A stretch of 64,000 bases of DNA from Pseudoalteromonas spongiae UST010723-006 (GCF_000238255.3 NZ_CP011039.1:2963001-3027000), one strand, 5' to 3'. Positions 49,216 through 57,188 are shown, numbered from the stretch's first letter. Notes: generated by a model not told the origin, from the letters alone. Translations and numbers: made by a program.

Positions 49216-49272
49216 TGATTTTTCGCAAGCTTTTACTCTTGATGCTCCCACATTGACAACAAGTGAAACAAG

Positions 49273-51288
49273 ATGAAAAAAGCGCTTTTACTGCTTATGC
49301 TTGCGCCGTGCCTGCAAGCAAAAACTGTTACTGTAAGTTCGCCGAATCAGCAAATTAAAGTAGTTGTATCCGATGAGCAAGAACTACCGAGCTACCAAGT
49401 AATTTTCAACGATCAAACACTGATTAGTCCATCCAGTCTTGGTTTTGATTTTCGCCAGCACCCAAGTCTTGGCCATAACGCAAAAATCAGCAATTCGGCT
49501 ATTTCCTCACATAATGAAACATGGCAACAACCTTGGGGGGAGCGCCAGTCAGTTCAAGATAATCACAACAAACTCGCGTTAACCTTTTCACAAGCTGACA
49601 CCACGTTTAACATCACATTTAAAGTATTTGATGATGGCATTGGTTTTCGATACGAACTACCCACTAAACAAGGCTATCTTGGTGCAGAAATCAGCAAAGA
49701 ACTGACACAGTTTAACCTTACCGAGTCACACGCGACACAATCTTGGTGGATCCCTGCACGTGAATGGAATCGCTATGAATATGTTTACAACAAAACACCA
49801 CTTAATTTAGCGCGTCATGTTCATACACCAATAACCCTTAAGCGCGACGACAATATTCACCTTAGCATTCATGAAGCCGCGCTCGTTGATTTTGCTGCGA
49901 TGACGTTAAAGCAAGGCCGCGATGGACAATTTAGCGCCGACTTAACTCCTTGGAGCGATGGCACATTAGTCAAAACAAACGATGGATTTACCACACCATG
50001 GCGTACTATTCAGATCAGCGACTCGGCAGTTGGCCTTGCTAATTCAGACTTAATTTTAAACCTCAATGAGCCAAATAAATTAGGGAATGTTGATTGGGTC
50101 GAGCCAAGCAAATACGTAGGTATTTGGTGGGGCATGCATATTGGCGAAAATACTTGGGGCAGCGGTGATAAACACGGAGCCACAACCCAGCTAACCAAAG
50201 AATACATCGATTTCGCTGCCGAAAATGACTTTAAAGGTGTATTGGTTGAAGGTTGGAATATTGGCTGGGATGGAGACTGGTTCCACAATGGAGATGTATT
50301 TAATTTTACCCAAGCATATCCTGACTTTAACTTTGCCGAGCTAGCGGCTTATGGCAAAGCCAAAGGCGTGGCAATTGTTGGTCATCATGAAACATCTGGC
50401 AATGTAAGTAACTATGCAAACCAAATGCAAGATGCCTTTGCACTTTACCAAACACACGGTGTTAGCCAAGTTAAAACCGGCTACGTTGCCGATGGCGGCA
50501 ATATCAAACGAATCGACGAAAAAGGCCAAGTAAAGCGCGAGTGGCATGACGGCCAATTTATGGTAAATGAATACTTAGCCAACGTAACACTTGCTGCCAA
50601 ACATAAAATTAGCATCAATACCCATGAACCTATTAAAGACACAGGTTTACGCCGTACTTATCCAAATTGGATTTCTCGTGAAGGCGCACGCGGACAAGAA
50701 TACAATGCGTGGGGTACGCCGCCTAATCCGCCAAGTCATGTACCTACCTTAGCGTTCACCCGCATGCTGTCTGGGCCAATGGATTTTACGCCAGGTATTT
50801 TTGATTTATCGTTTAATGGTTTGGGCAGCGACACTAATCGACCGCAAACCACGCTAGCGAAACAGTTAGCCTTATATGTAGTGCTCTACAGCCCGATTCA
50901 AATGGCAGCCGATTTACCGCGTAATTACCGCGCAAAACCAGAAGCATTCCAGTTTATCAAAGATGTACCGACAGACTGGAATCAAAGTAGCGCAATTGCT
51001 GGCGAAGTAGGTGAATACATTGTATTTGCACGACAAGATAAGCATTCTGATGATTGGTACTTAGGTGCAGTAACTGATGAAAATGCACGCAGCGAAAAAA
51101 TTAAACTTAACTTTCTCGAACCAAATCGCAAATACATTGCCCAAGTGTATAGCGATGGCGAAAACGCTAATTGGGTCGACAAACCATACGAAATGGCGAT
51201 CTACAACAAAACCGTAACGCAAAATGACGAACTTGTCCTGAAAATGGCGGCGGGCGGTGGCGTAGCAATTCGCTTTAAAGCGCTTTAA
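49273..51288 (+). CDS. GH97 alpha-glucosidase-like enzyme
   Basis: 671 residues with a signal peptide (MKKALLLLMLAPCLQAK), so periplasmic. It has the three-part GH97 plan: an N-terminal beta-sandwich, a TIM barrel (GMHIGENTWGSGDKHGATT, VLVEGWNIGWDGDWFHNG, VGHHETSGNVSNYANQM) and a C-terminal beta domain. The segment INTHEPIKDTGLRRTYPNWI keeps the glutamate used by inverting SusB-type members, and EGARGQEYNAW keeps the second. It probably cleaves alpha-glucosides such as maltooligosaccharides; an unusual polymer cannot be excluded given its neighbour. Divergent from the Alg44-like gene by 191 bp. Confidence 0.9.
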   Translation: MKKALLLLMLAPCLQAKTVTVSSPNQQIKVVVSDEQELPSYQVIFNDQTLISPSSLGFDFRQHPSLGHNAKISNSAISSHNETWQQPWGERQSVQDNHNKLALTFSQADTTFNITFKVFDDGIGFRYELPTKQGYLGAEISKELTQFNLTESHATQSWWIPAREWNRYEYVYNKTPLNLARHVHTPITLKRDDNIHLSIHEAALVDFAAMTLKQGRDGQFSADLTPWSDGTLVKTNDGFTTPWRTIQISDSAVGLANSDLILNLNEPNKLGNVDWVEPSKYVGIWWGMHIGENTWGSGDKHGATTQLTKEYIDFAAENDFKGVLVEGWNIGWDGDWFHNGDVFNFTQAYPDFNFAELAAYGKAKGVAIVGHHETSGNVSNYANQMQDAFALYQTHGVSQVKTGYVADGGNIKRIDEKGQVKREWHDGQFMVNEYLANVTLAAKHKISINTHEPIKDTGLRRTYPNWISREGARGQEYNAWGTPPNPPSHVPTLAFTRMLSGPMDFTPGIFDLSFNGLGSDTNRPQTTLAKQLALYVVLYSPIQMAADLPRNYRAKPEAFQFIKDVPTDWNQSSAIAGEVGEYIVFARQDKHSDDWYLGAVTDENARSEKIKLNFLEPNRKYIAQVYSDGENANWVDKPYEMAIYNKTVTQNDELVLKMAAGGGVAIRFKAL

Positions 51289-51314
51289 TACTTGCTCATG
51301 CCAAATGGCATACC

Positions 51315-51340
51315 AAAGCCCTAACAAATGTTAGGGCTTT
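51315..51340 (+). terminator. Terminator of the GH97 gene
   Basis: AAAGCCCTAACA-AA-TGTTAGGGCTTT is an exact 12-bp hairpin followed by TCTTTT. Confidence 0.9.
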
Positions 51341-51439
51341 TCTTTTGCCTAATTTTAACTAAGCTTAAGTGATCGCAAAGTAAGTTGTGTGTTTTTAATA
51401 CACACTTACTCAATAATAATAAGACGAAAGAGAGACCGA

Positions 51440-51943
51440 ATGAAAAAACTATTTGTTATAGCCATCTGTTTGTTGCTGCAAACATTCGCTAACCAAGCTC
51501 AAGCATTAGACGAAAAACTGAAAATTTTTGAGCCTTATTTAGGCACATGGGAGTCTACTTTTAGTAATGGCGCCGTTGATGTAAGCCACTGGGAAAGCGC
51601 ACTAAATGGCACAACATTACGCACCCTACACTCAATTAATGACGGTGCATACGGTGGTGAGTCGCTAATTTTTTGGGATAACAAAAAGCAAAAACTGGTG
51701 TTTTTCTACTTCACTACGGCGGGATTTTATACTCAAGGCGAACTAGAAATAACGGCAGAAAATGAGTTTATCGCATATGAGGATGTCACGGGCAATAAAG
51801 ATGGCATTACCAAAGTAAAATCTTCAAGCCGCTTAAGCGACGGTAAAATAGTGGTAAGCACTAGCTACTTCAAACAAGGTGAGTGGACTAAACCTGAATC
51901 TCGCAGTTATAGCCGCAGTACAAAAACAGTAAAATTCAAATAA
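51440..51943 (+). CDS. Exported protein, DUF1579/lipocalin-like
   Basis: 167 residues with a signal peptide (MKKLFVIAICLLLQTFANQAQA). The ATG at 51440 follows AAAGAGAGACCGA, so the longer frame from 51389 is rejected. The mature part (FEPYLGTWESTFSNGAVDVS, LRTLHSINDGAYGGESLIFW, KTVKFK) is a beta-rich chain like the DUF1579 / lipocalin-type proteins found beside hydrolases. Function unknown. Confidence 0.7.
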   Translation: MKKLFVIAICLLLQTFANQAQALDEKLKIFEPYLGTWESTFSNGAVDVSHWESALNGTTLRTLHSINDGAYGGESLIFWDNKKQKLVFFYFTTAGFYTQGELEITAENEFIAYEDVTGNKDGITKVKSSSRLSDGKIVVSTSYFKQGEWTKPESRSYSRSTKTVKFK

Positions 51944-51958
51944 ATTAGACATAAAAAA

Positions 51959-51985
51959 GCCGACTTTGCAAAAAGCGAAGTCGGC
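51959..51985. terminator. Terminator-like hairpin, T-tract on minus strand
   Basis: GCCGACTT and AAGTCGGC pair over 8 bp around an 11-base loop. On the plus strand no T-run follows, but on the minus strand the A-run at 51953-51958 becomes a T-tract. It may end the 51440 gene weakly or a minus-strand transcript. Confidence 0.5.
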
Positions 51986-52240
51986 CAAATAACCTAAGGG
52001 AAATAGTTCGTTCAGCAGCGAAGTATTTGAAATTAGTATACGGCCAGTAAGTTTCACTTTTATTACAAAGAGGGTAACCAGAATATAAAATTTTATGCTT
52101 TTTTTAGAAAAACCACTGCACAAAAAGCCCCCAACTCTGTAACCAGTTCAGAAACAAAAAAATATTCAATATTTTTAAATACAATAAAGCTATATAAATC
52201 AAAAAATTAAAACCAACCCACCAAAAACCTTTAAAAATAA
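51986..52240. other. Non-coding spacer before the sRNA pair
   Basis: AT-rich, no supported gene. A minus-strand open frame here (51833-52123) has no ribosome site and looks random. Confidence 0.5.
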
Positions 52241-52300
52241 TGAGAATTATTCTCAAAAAGGTATTGACAGTTTTTTAGATCTAATTGATAATCAATCTCA
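52241..52300 (+). promoter_or_regulatory. Fur-controlled promoter of sRNA copy 1
   Basis: Fur box TGAGAAT-T-ATTCTCA at 52241-52255 is a perfect 7-1-7 palindrome (12 of 14 to TGATAAT-N-ATTATCA). The -35 is TTGACA (52264-52269), the spacing 17 bp and the -10 GATAAT (52287-52292). A second Fur box, TGATAAT-C-AATCTCA (52286-52300), covers the -10. Predicted start near A52300. Iron-replete repression is expected. Confidence 0.88.
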
Positions 52301-52505
52301 ACAAGGAAGAAGTACACGCACTCACTCTTCTTTGTGTTTCTCGACCCTAGTAGCTTTTTAGGCTACGGCTGCTAGCAGCAGCGCTTCGCGCCCCTGAAGC
52401 TAAGTTGCTAGTAGCCAATTTATACGAATTACTTGCTACATTGCTCATATCGGTGACGGTAGATATGAAACCAAAAGGCCTCAGAACGAGGCCTTTTTTA
52501 TTTTT
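52300..52505 (+). ncRNA. RyhB/PrrF-like iron-responsive sRNA, copy 1
   Basis: Predicted about 200-nt RNA. Next to a Fur promoter there are three structured parts: a 5' hairpin (AAGAAG / CTTCTT), a long central hairpin (GGCTAC ... GTAGCC with CTAGCAGC and GTTGCTAG arms around CTTC), and a 3' part that contains ACATTGCTCA (52438-52447), a ten-base identity to the E. coli RyhB pairing core. It ends in a terminator, AAAGGCCTC-AGAAC-GAGGCCTTT (52474-52496) plus T-tract. Length resembles Vibrio and Shewanella RyhB, and the tandem arrangement resembles Pseudomonas PrrF. No open reading frame of note. Targets (iron-using proteins) are inferred. Confidence 0.85.
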
Positions 52506-52536
52506 ATTAGATGCAATTTATTTGCTACAACATTAA

Positions 52537-52596
52537 TGAGAATTATTATCAAAAAATATTTGACAGCCATTAAGATCTAATTGATAATCAATCTCA
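52537..52596 (+). promoter_or_regulatory. Fur-controlled promoter of sRNA copy 2
   Basis: Fur box TGAGAAT-T-ATTATCA at 52537-52551 (13 of 14 to consensus), -35 TTGACA (52560-52565), 17-bp spacer, -10 GATAAT (52583-52588), and a second Fur box over the -10 (52582-52596). Same architecture as copy 1. Predicted start near A52596. Confidence 0.88.
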
Positions 52597-52812
52597 ACAA
52601 AGAAGCATAACTCGCACTCACACTTCTTTGTGTTTCTCGACCTTAGTAGCTTTTTATACTTAATTAACAAGCTACGGCTGCTAGCAGCAGCGCTTCACGC
52701 CCCTGAAGTTAAGTTGCTAGTAGCCAATATTTATACGAATTACTTGCTACATTGCTCATATCGGTGACGGTAGATATGAAACCAAAAGGCCTCACAACGA
52801 GGTCTTTTTTAT
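52596..52812 (+). ncRNA. RyhB/PrrF-like iron-responsive sRNA, copy 2
   Basis: Second copy of the same RNA, with a CAAAGAAG / CTTCTTTG 5' hairpin, a central hairpin carrying base changes that keep pairing by G-U wobble (GCTTC / GAAGT), and an insertion of about a dozen bases before it. The 3' region of about 60 nt, including ACATTGCTCA (52749-52758), is identical to copy 1. The terminator stem has one C-to-T change (G-U pair) and its T-tract overlaps the last codons of the minus-strand gene ending at 52809. Confidence 0.85.
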
Positions 52813-53612
52813 TTGTATCCCAACTGTTCAATAATAAAATCAGCCTCAATTAAACTGCCCGCTTCACGCAATTTACTTATGGCAAATGCACGATAGCCAG
52901 CGCTATTCATAACACTTTCAAAGTCGGCAACAAACTTTTCACCAACATCTGATTTTGCACACGCTAAATAACCTTTTACTGCTTGCTGGGCTTCCGTTAA
53001 CGCATAAATAAAATAGTCTTTACCAATATTGGCATCGGGCTGACGGCTTTTGAATACCGATGAATATTCAATAATGCCATCGAGTTTGCCCTGTTTGAGC
53101 ATCACTTCTAAACGTTCAGCTTTATAACTTCCAGCGCCAACATACAACAGCTCAGAATTTTTCGTAATTAACTCATCGAGCTTTTCGCCATAGTTGCGTC
53201 CTTTTACAACGCCAATATTAAGACCAAACGATAATGCAGTTGTTAACGATAGCGACGGATACGTACCAATATCACGGTTTAAAATAAGGCGATTAGGTGC
53301 ATAAGCAATTAACGGTTGGCTTGCAAATACGGCAAGTTTTGCTCTTTTGGGTGTGTAGGTTTTGTTATAAACACAGGTGTTACTTTGTTTTTCAATTAAT
53401 CGCCACTCTCGTTCGCGACTAGTTTGCTGAAATGTAACTTGGTAGTCATTTTTAAGCTCATCGGTAACGTAATAAACTAGCTGTGATACAAGATCTGCTT
53501 TGCGAATGCCCGCTTCCGGCAATAAATCTGTCGCAAAATAAATTTCTTGTTTTGCTGTGCAAGCAAAGCTGACTAAAAAAAGAATTGGCAAACAATTAGA
53601 TAGGTAACGCAC
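52809..53612 (-). CDS. Periplasmic solute-binding-like protein
   Basis: 267 residues from the GTG at 53612, which gives a clean signal peptide (MRYLSNCLPILFLVSFACTA, likely cut at about 20). A longer frame from the GTG at 53636 would put the start inside a perfect inverted repeat. The mature part looks like a distant SBP_bac_3 member: IYFATDLLPEAGIRKADLVS, TSREREWRLIEKQSNTCVYN, FGLNIGVVKGRNYGEKLDEL and LKQGKLDGIIEYS. Ligand unknown. Its end overlaps the terminator of sRNA copy 2. Confidence 0.7.
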   Translation of the reverse strand: MRYLSNCLPILFLVSFACTAKQEIYFATDLLPEAGIRKADLVSQLVYYVTDELKNDYQVTFQQTSREREWRLIEKQSNTCVYNKTYTPKRAKLAVFASQPLIAYAPNRLILNRDIGTYPSLSLTTALSFGLNIGVVKGRNYGEKLDELITKNSELLYVGAGSYKAERLEVMLKQGKLDGIIEYSSVFKSRQPDANIGKDYFIYALTEAQQAVKGYLACAKSDVGEKFVADFESVMNSAGYRAFAISKLREAGSLIEADFIIEQLGYK

Positions 53613-53616
53613 TACG

Positions 53617-53656
53617 TATTCACTACAGTTAAACACTATTTTAACTGTAGTGAATA
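53617..53656. repeat. 40-bp perfect inverted repeat (17-bp arms)
   Basis: TATTCACTACAGTTAAA, six-base spacer CACTAT, then TTTAACTGTAGTGAATA. It lies between the GTPase gene (ending 53675) and the GTG at 53612, reading leftwards. It could end the GTPase transcript or serve as an operator. Confidence 0.7.
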
Positions 53657-53674
53657 ATTACTCTAAATCCAAGC

Positions 53675-54619
53675 TTAACGGCGATTTTTACGGGCGCGAG
53701 CACGACGTTGTTTTTTCTCTTCTTCACGTGCCTGCTTTTTAGCTTCGGCTTTGGCGCGTAATTCAGCTACCATAACCTCTTCTTCTTCACGCATCTCTGG
53801 CGTTTCCATCGAAATACGGCCAATCACGGCATCACGTAGTTCATTGATCAGAATTTCAGACATTTTGTGAGTATCAACTTGGTTGCCTGAACGAATGCAG
53901 CCACGTTTACGCCCTGCTTGTTCAATAAACTCCCAGTCTTGTTCTGGTAATTCATCCATTTTATAACGTGATTTTAATAACGCTGGATAGGCCGACAATA
54001 AATACTCAGCAGTGTAACTCGCCACTTCTTCATAGTTAATCGCGGTATCACGAATCGCACCGGTTGCCGCTAAACGGTAACCTGAATTTTCGTTTTCAAC
54101 TTTTGGCCATAACATTCCTGGCGTGTCGTACAACATAATGCCATCTTCTAAACGGATCTTTTGCTGCGCCTTAGTTACCGCTGGTTCATTACCTGTTTTA
54201 GCCACAATGCGGCCAGCTAATGTATTGATGAGTGTTGATTTTCCAACATTTGGAATGCCCATAATCATGGCTTTAATTTGCTTATCTGCGCCTACTTTGT
54301 GGGGTACTAACTTTTTGCAGAGGTCGTTGATTAAATGCACTTCGCTCGATTTATTGTTATCAAGCGGTAAAGTTTTAACACCCGCTTCACGCTCAAGATA
54401 CGTCATCCACGCTTTGGTCATTTCAGGGTCGGCAAGGTCAGCTTTATTTAAGATTTTAATCACGGGTTTATCACCACGCAGGTCGCCAACCATAGGGTTT
54501 TCACTACTGTAAGGAATACGCGCATCCAGCACTTCAATAATCACGTCCATTTGCGGCATGATTTCTTTTATCTCATTGCGCGCCTTATTCATATGACCAG
54601 GAAACCACTGAATCGCCAT
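53675..54619 (-). CDS. ylqF: RbgA/YlqF ribosome-assembly GTPase
   Basis: 314 residues of the circularly permuted GTPase family, seen by the order of motifs: G4 (ILNKADLADP) before G1 (GIPNVGKSTLINTLAG) and G3 (DTPGMLWPK). N terminus MAIQWFPGHMNKARNEIKEIM is the RbgA signature. The protein assists late 50S assembly in Gram-positives; its role in this group is less studied. A lysine/arginine-rich C-terminal tail probably binds rRNA. The downstream inverted repeat may terminate it. Confidence 0.92.
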   Translation of the reverse strand: MAIQWFPGHMNKARNEIKEIMPQMDVIIEVLDARIPYSSENPMVGDLRGDKPVIKILNKADLADPEMTKAWMTYLEREAGVKTLPLDNNKSSEVHLINDLCKKLVPHKVGADKQIKAMIMGIPNVGKSTLINTLAGRIVAKTGNEPAVTKAQQKIRLEDGIMLYDTPGMLWPKVENENSGYRLAATGAIRDTAINYEEVASYTAEYLLSAYPALLKSRYKMDELPEQDWEFIEQAGRKRGCIRSGNQVDTHKMSEILINELRDAVIGRISMETPEMREEEEVMVAELRAKAEAKKQAREEEKKQRRARARKNRR

Positions 54620-54704
54620 TTATTTTCTCCAAAGCATGAAAGTACGCGTATTTTAACTATATTCAGTTACAATAGCAGTAACCTTTCTTACATTAATAGA
54701 AATT

Positions 54705-55241
54705 ATGGCGTTAAAGTCACAAGTACATAAGCTATCGCTTAACCTAAGCGACATGGATAGACACCACTACGGTGATTACAGTCTAACAATTGCTCAACAC
54801 CCATCAGAAAACGACCACCGTTTAATGATCCGCATTTTAGCATTTGCATTAAATGCTTCAGATACGTTGAGCTTTACTAAAGGATTGTGCGCTGACGATG
54901 AGCCTGAAATTTGGCAAAAGTCATTAAGCGACGAAATCGAAACTTGGATCGATCTTGGTTTACCCGACGAAAAACGCCTGAAAAAAGCCTGCAACCAGTC
55001 AAAACAAGCCATTTTATATACCTATGGCGACGGCGACCAAAAAGTGTGGCTTGAAAAGCACCAAGGTAAGTTTTTCCAGCACACCAACTTACGCGTGTTT
55101 AGCCTTCCATTTGAGCAGTCTCAACAACTTATTCCATTAGCAGCAAGACATATGCAGTTGTCTGTTACTGTGCAAGATGGTCAAGTTTGGGTCAGCAACG
55201 ATACCGATTCAATACTTATCGAGCCGATCACCATTTTATAA
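54705..55241 (+). CDS. yaeQ: YaeQ family protein
   Basis: 178 residues of the conserved YaeQ family: MALKSQVHKLSLNLSDMDRH, then HRLMIRILAFALNASDTLSF, WIDLGLPDEKRLKKACNQSK and DGQVWVSNDTDSILIEPI. YaeQ is a small nuclease-fold protein reported to affect hemolysin and transcription antitermination; its molecular role remains unclear. The divergent GTPase gene is 85 bp away. The hydrolase gene follows 11 bp after the stop, so an operon is likely. Confidence 0.92.
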   Translation: MALKSQVHKLSLNLSDMDRHHYGDYSLTIAQHPSENDHRLMIRILAFALNASDTLSFTKGLCADDEPEIWQKSLSDEIETWIDLGLPDEKRLKKACNQSKQAILYTYGDGDQKVWLEKHQGKFFQHTNLRVFSLPFEQSQQLIPLAARHMQLSVTVQDGQVWVSNDTDSILIEPITIL

Positions 55242-55252
55242 GTGAAAGTAGT

Positions 55253-55882
55253 ATGGCGATAAAAAAAGTAGTTATTTTGCACGGCCTGTATATGTCGGGC
55301 TTTGTTATGCTGCCGCTCAGTAAACGCATCACAAAACTTGGCTTTGATACCTTGAACTTAAGCTATCAAAGCTTATCGCCAAATACTGCAACTATATTTC
55401 AGCAAATCGATAGCTTTATTGACGGTGAAAGTACCGCGTTTGTTTGCCACTCAATGGGCGGGTTAATTGCGCGCGCCTACCTTGAAGCCAATAGCCAACA
55501 CGCAGCAAGTGTAAAAAAAGTCATCACATTAGGCACCCCCCACAAAGGCGCAACACTTGCCAAACACATGAAAGATAAGGGCTTTGACTTATTTTTAAAA
55601 AATAGTGTTGAGTTTCTTTTATCTGAAAACCACGATTGGCCATTTAGCGCCAAGCTTTACAGCATTGCAGGTGATCTGCCACTTGGTTTAATGCCGCTCA
55701 TTAAGAAAAACAGTGAATCTGACGGCACTGTATTGCTTGATGAAACTAAACTCAAAGGTATGGCAGAGCACAAAGTCTTTCATTTAAGCCACACCAGCCT
55801 CATTTATTCCCGCAAAGTAATGGATTACATTGAGTCCATTTTGTCATCACAAAAACAGAATACAGCAATCGACTTTAAGTGA
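55253..55882 (+). CDS. Alpha/beta hydrolase (lipase/esterase-like)
   Basis: 209 residues from the ATG at 55253 (AGTGAAAGTAGT upstream). The nucleophile elbow is FVCHSMGGLIARAYLE with serine near residue 67, and an oxyanion loop VVILHGLYMSG lies near the N terminus. A catalytic histidine candidate is in HKVFHLSHTSLIYS. No signal peptide, so cytosolic. Substrate unknown. It resembles PGAP1-like/triacylglycerol-lipase-fold proteins. Confidence 0.8.
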   Translation: MAIKKVVILHGLYMSGFVMLPLSKRITKLGFDTLNLSYQSLSPNTATIFQQIDSFIDGESTAFVCHSMGGLIARAYLEANSQHAASVKKVITLGTPHKGATLAKHMKDKGFDLFLKNSVEFLLSENHDWPFSAKLYSIAGDLPLGLMPLIKKNSESDGTVLLDETKLKGMAEHKVFHLSHTSLIYSRKVMDYIESILSSQKQNTAIDFK

Positions 55883-55964
55883 TTTATTTAATTAAAAACT
55901 TGTCTGATAATAAACCCATCGAAACAAATAAAACATATTAAATACATTGAATATGAGGTGGGTT

Positions 55965-56438
55965 ATGAAAAACGTTTCAATTATTGGATTAGACAAAACA
56001 ATCACAAACAACTTAGTTGCTGAACTAAATACCTTACTTAGCAGTTACCAAATTCAGTACATGAATGCCCGTGGCTTTCACTGGAATATTAAAGGCGAAA
56101 ACTTCTTCGAGTTGCATGCTAAATTTGAAGAAATCTACAACGATTTACTGTTGAAAGTCGATGAAATCGCTGAGCGAATTTTAACGTTAGGTGGTGAACC
56201 GCTACACGGTTTTTCAGACTACCTTGCCAACAGCAAGATCACTGAAGCAAAGAACATTAGTGCGGGGCGTGAAGCGATTAGTAACCTACTAACAGGCTTT
56301 AGTGAGTTAATTGCAACACAGCGTTCATTACTAACATTAGCCGGTGACGCTGAGGATGAAGGTACAGCCTCACTAATGAGTGATTATATTAAAGAGCAAG
56401 AGAAACTAGTTTGGATGTTAAACGCTTACTTAAACTAA
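55965..56438 (+). CDS. dps: Dps-family ferritin-like protein
   Basis: 157 residues. The ATG at 55965 has GAGGTGGG upstream; the frame from 55947 is not needed. The ferroxidase residues are in MNARGFHWNIKGENFFELHAKFEEIYNDLLLKVDEIAERILTLGG (split here: NARGFHWNIKG, then HAKFEEIYNDLLLKVDE). Forms 12-subunit iron-storage and DNA-protecting shells under starvation or oxidative stress. It lies next to the MITE-like element at 56457. Confidence 0.9.
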   Translation: MKNVSIIGLDKTITNNLVAELNTLLSSYQIQYMNARGFHWNIKGENFFELHAKFEEIYNDLLLKVDEIAERILTLGGEPLHGFSDYLANSKITEAKNISAGREAISNLLTGFSELIATQRSLLTLAGDAEDEGTASLMSDYIKEQEKLVWMLNAYLN

Positions 56439-56456
56439 GTTAAATTGTTTTTAAAT

Positions 56457-56723
56457 TAGGGTCTGTTGACCTTTGCTGTTCTATTTTTGTTCTTTTTGGG
56501 CGTGCTTTTATCGCGGCGCTCGATGTGTGGCCTAGTAATCTAAGCAAATATCGAGCAACAATGAGAAAAGTACGCTCAAAAGAACCGTTCGGCAGCGCTT
56601 GATTGGCTTTTCTACTGTGTTATCGGCTGACTCACATAGAATAACTATGCCACACAGCCTCTGCCTTGTATAAAACCCAATCAAGCTGCTGCAACAACGA
56701 CCTTGAAAGGTCAACAGACCCTA
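56457..56723. mobile_element. MITE-like element (18-bp perfect terminal inverted repeats)
   Basis: Ends TAGGGTCTGTTGACCTTT (56457-56474) and AAAGGTCAACAGACCCTA (56706-56723) are exact inverted repeats enclosing 267 bp with no gene. The TA at each end may be target-site duplication. An inner inverted pair, GCAGCGCTTGATTGG and CCAATCAAGCTGCTGC, adds structure. Confidence 0.8.
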
Positions 56724-56731
56724 GTACGAAA

Positions 56732-56753
56732 AAAGGCAGCTAACGCTGCCTTT
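56732..56753 (-). terminator. Terminator of the small membrane protein gene
   Basis: AAAGGCAGC-TAAC-GCTGCCTTT, preceded by an A-run on the plus strand that gives the minus strand a T-tract. Confidence 0.85.
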
Positions 56754-56786
56754 GTCGCAAGTAAAGTAAAACTAATTGGGACAAGT

Positions 56787-56996
56787 TTAATGACCTGAAT
56801 CTTCGTCATGAGATGCAGCATACTTATACGCTGCAAATGCAATGATAAATAGTAGCAAAGGTACAGGCGCTGCAATAATGCCAAACGAACTTGAGTTAGC
56901 AATACTTGCACCAGCTAAGTGACCCACAACAGTAACAACTAATGCCAATACTGCTATAACCGTAACGATAATTTCTGATTTTTGCACATTTCTCAT
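56787..56996 (-). CDS. Small membrane protein, unknown
   Basis: 69 residues from the ATG at 56996, with AAGGAATTTCGTT upstream; the longer frame from a TTG at 57023 is not favoured. Two hydrophobic helices (IIVTVIAVLALVVTVVGHLA and FGIIAAPVPLLLFIIAFAAY) precede a short acidic tail (SHDEDSGH). No family recognised. Its own terminator supports a real transcript. Confidence 0.7.
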   Translation of the reverse strand: MRNVQKSEIIVTVIAVLALVVTVVGHLAGASIANSSSFGIIAAPVPLLLFIIAFAAYKYAASHDEDSGH

Positions 56997-57188
56997 AACG
57001 AAATTCCTTCTTAAACTATCCAACTTATCGGTGATAAATCGGTTTCTGGAATTAAGTATGCGCCCGTTTTGAGATTGAGAATTGACTTAAATCAAGTTTA
57101 TTTCCTAACCAATTACCAGCCGATGGGAAACTTGATTTAGCTCAAAAATTCAACCGAATCAGAAATAATTGGCAGTAAATATGCTTAA

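Larger units (their letters stand above)
52241..52812 (+). repeat. Tandem duplication of the Fur-sRNA unit
   Basis: Two units of about 265 and 276 bp in direct orientation, each from Fur box to terminator, with 31 bp between terminator T-tract and next Fur box. The 3' parts are nearly identical while the middle has diverged, which suggests selection on the core. Confidence 0.88.

Noticed and set aside
51833..52123. 96-residue minus-strand open frame
   Set aside because: Overlaps the end of the real plus-strand gene, lacks a ribosome site, and has no recognisable features.
52241..52812. Transposon or REP-type repeat explanation for the tandem units
   Set aside because: Units have promoters, Fur boxes and terminators in order, are directly repeated and lack terminal inverted repeats.
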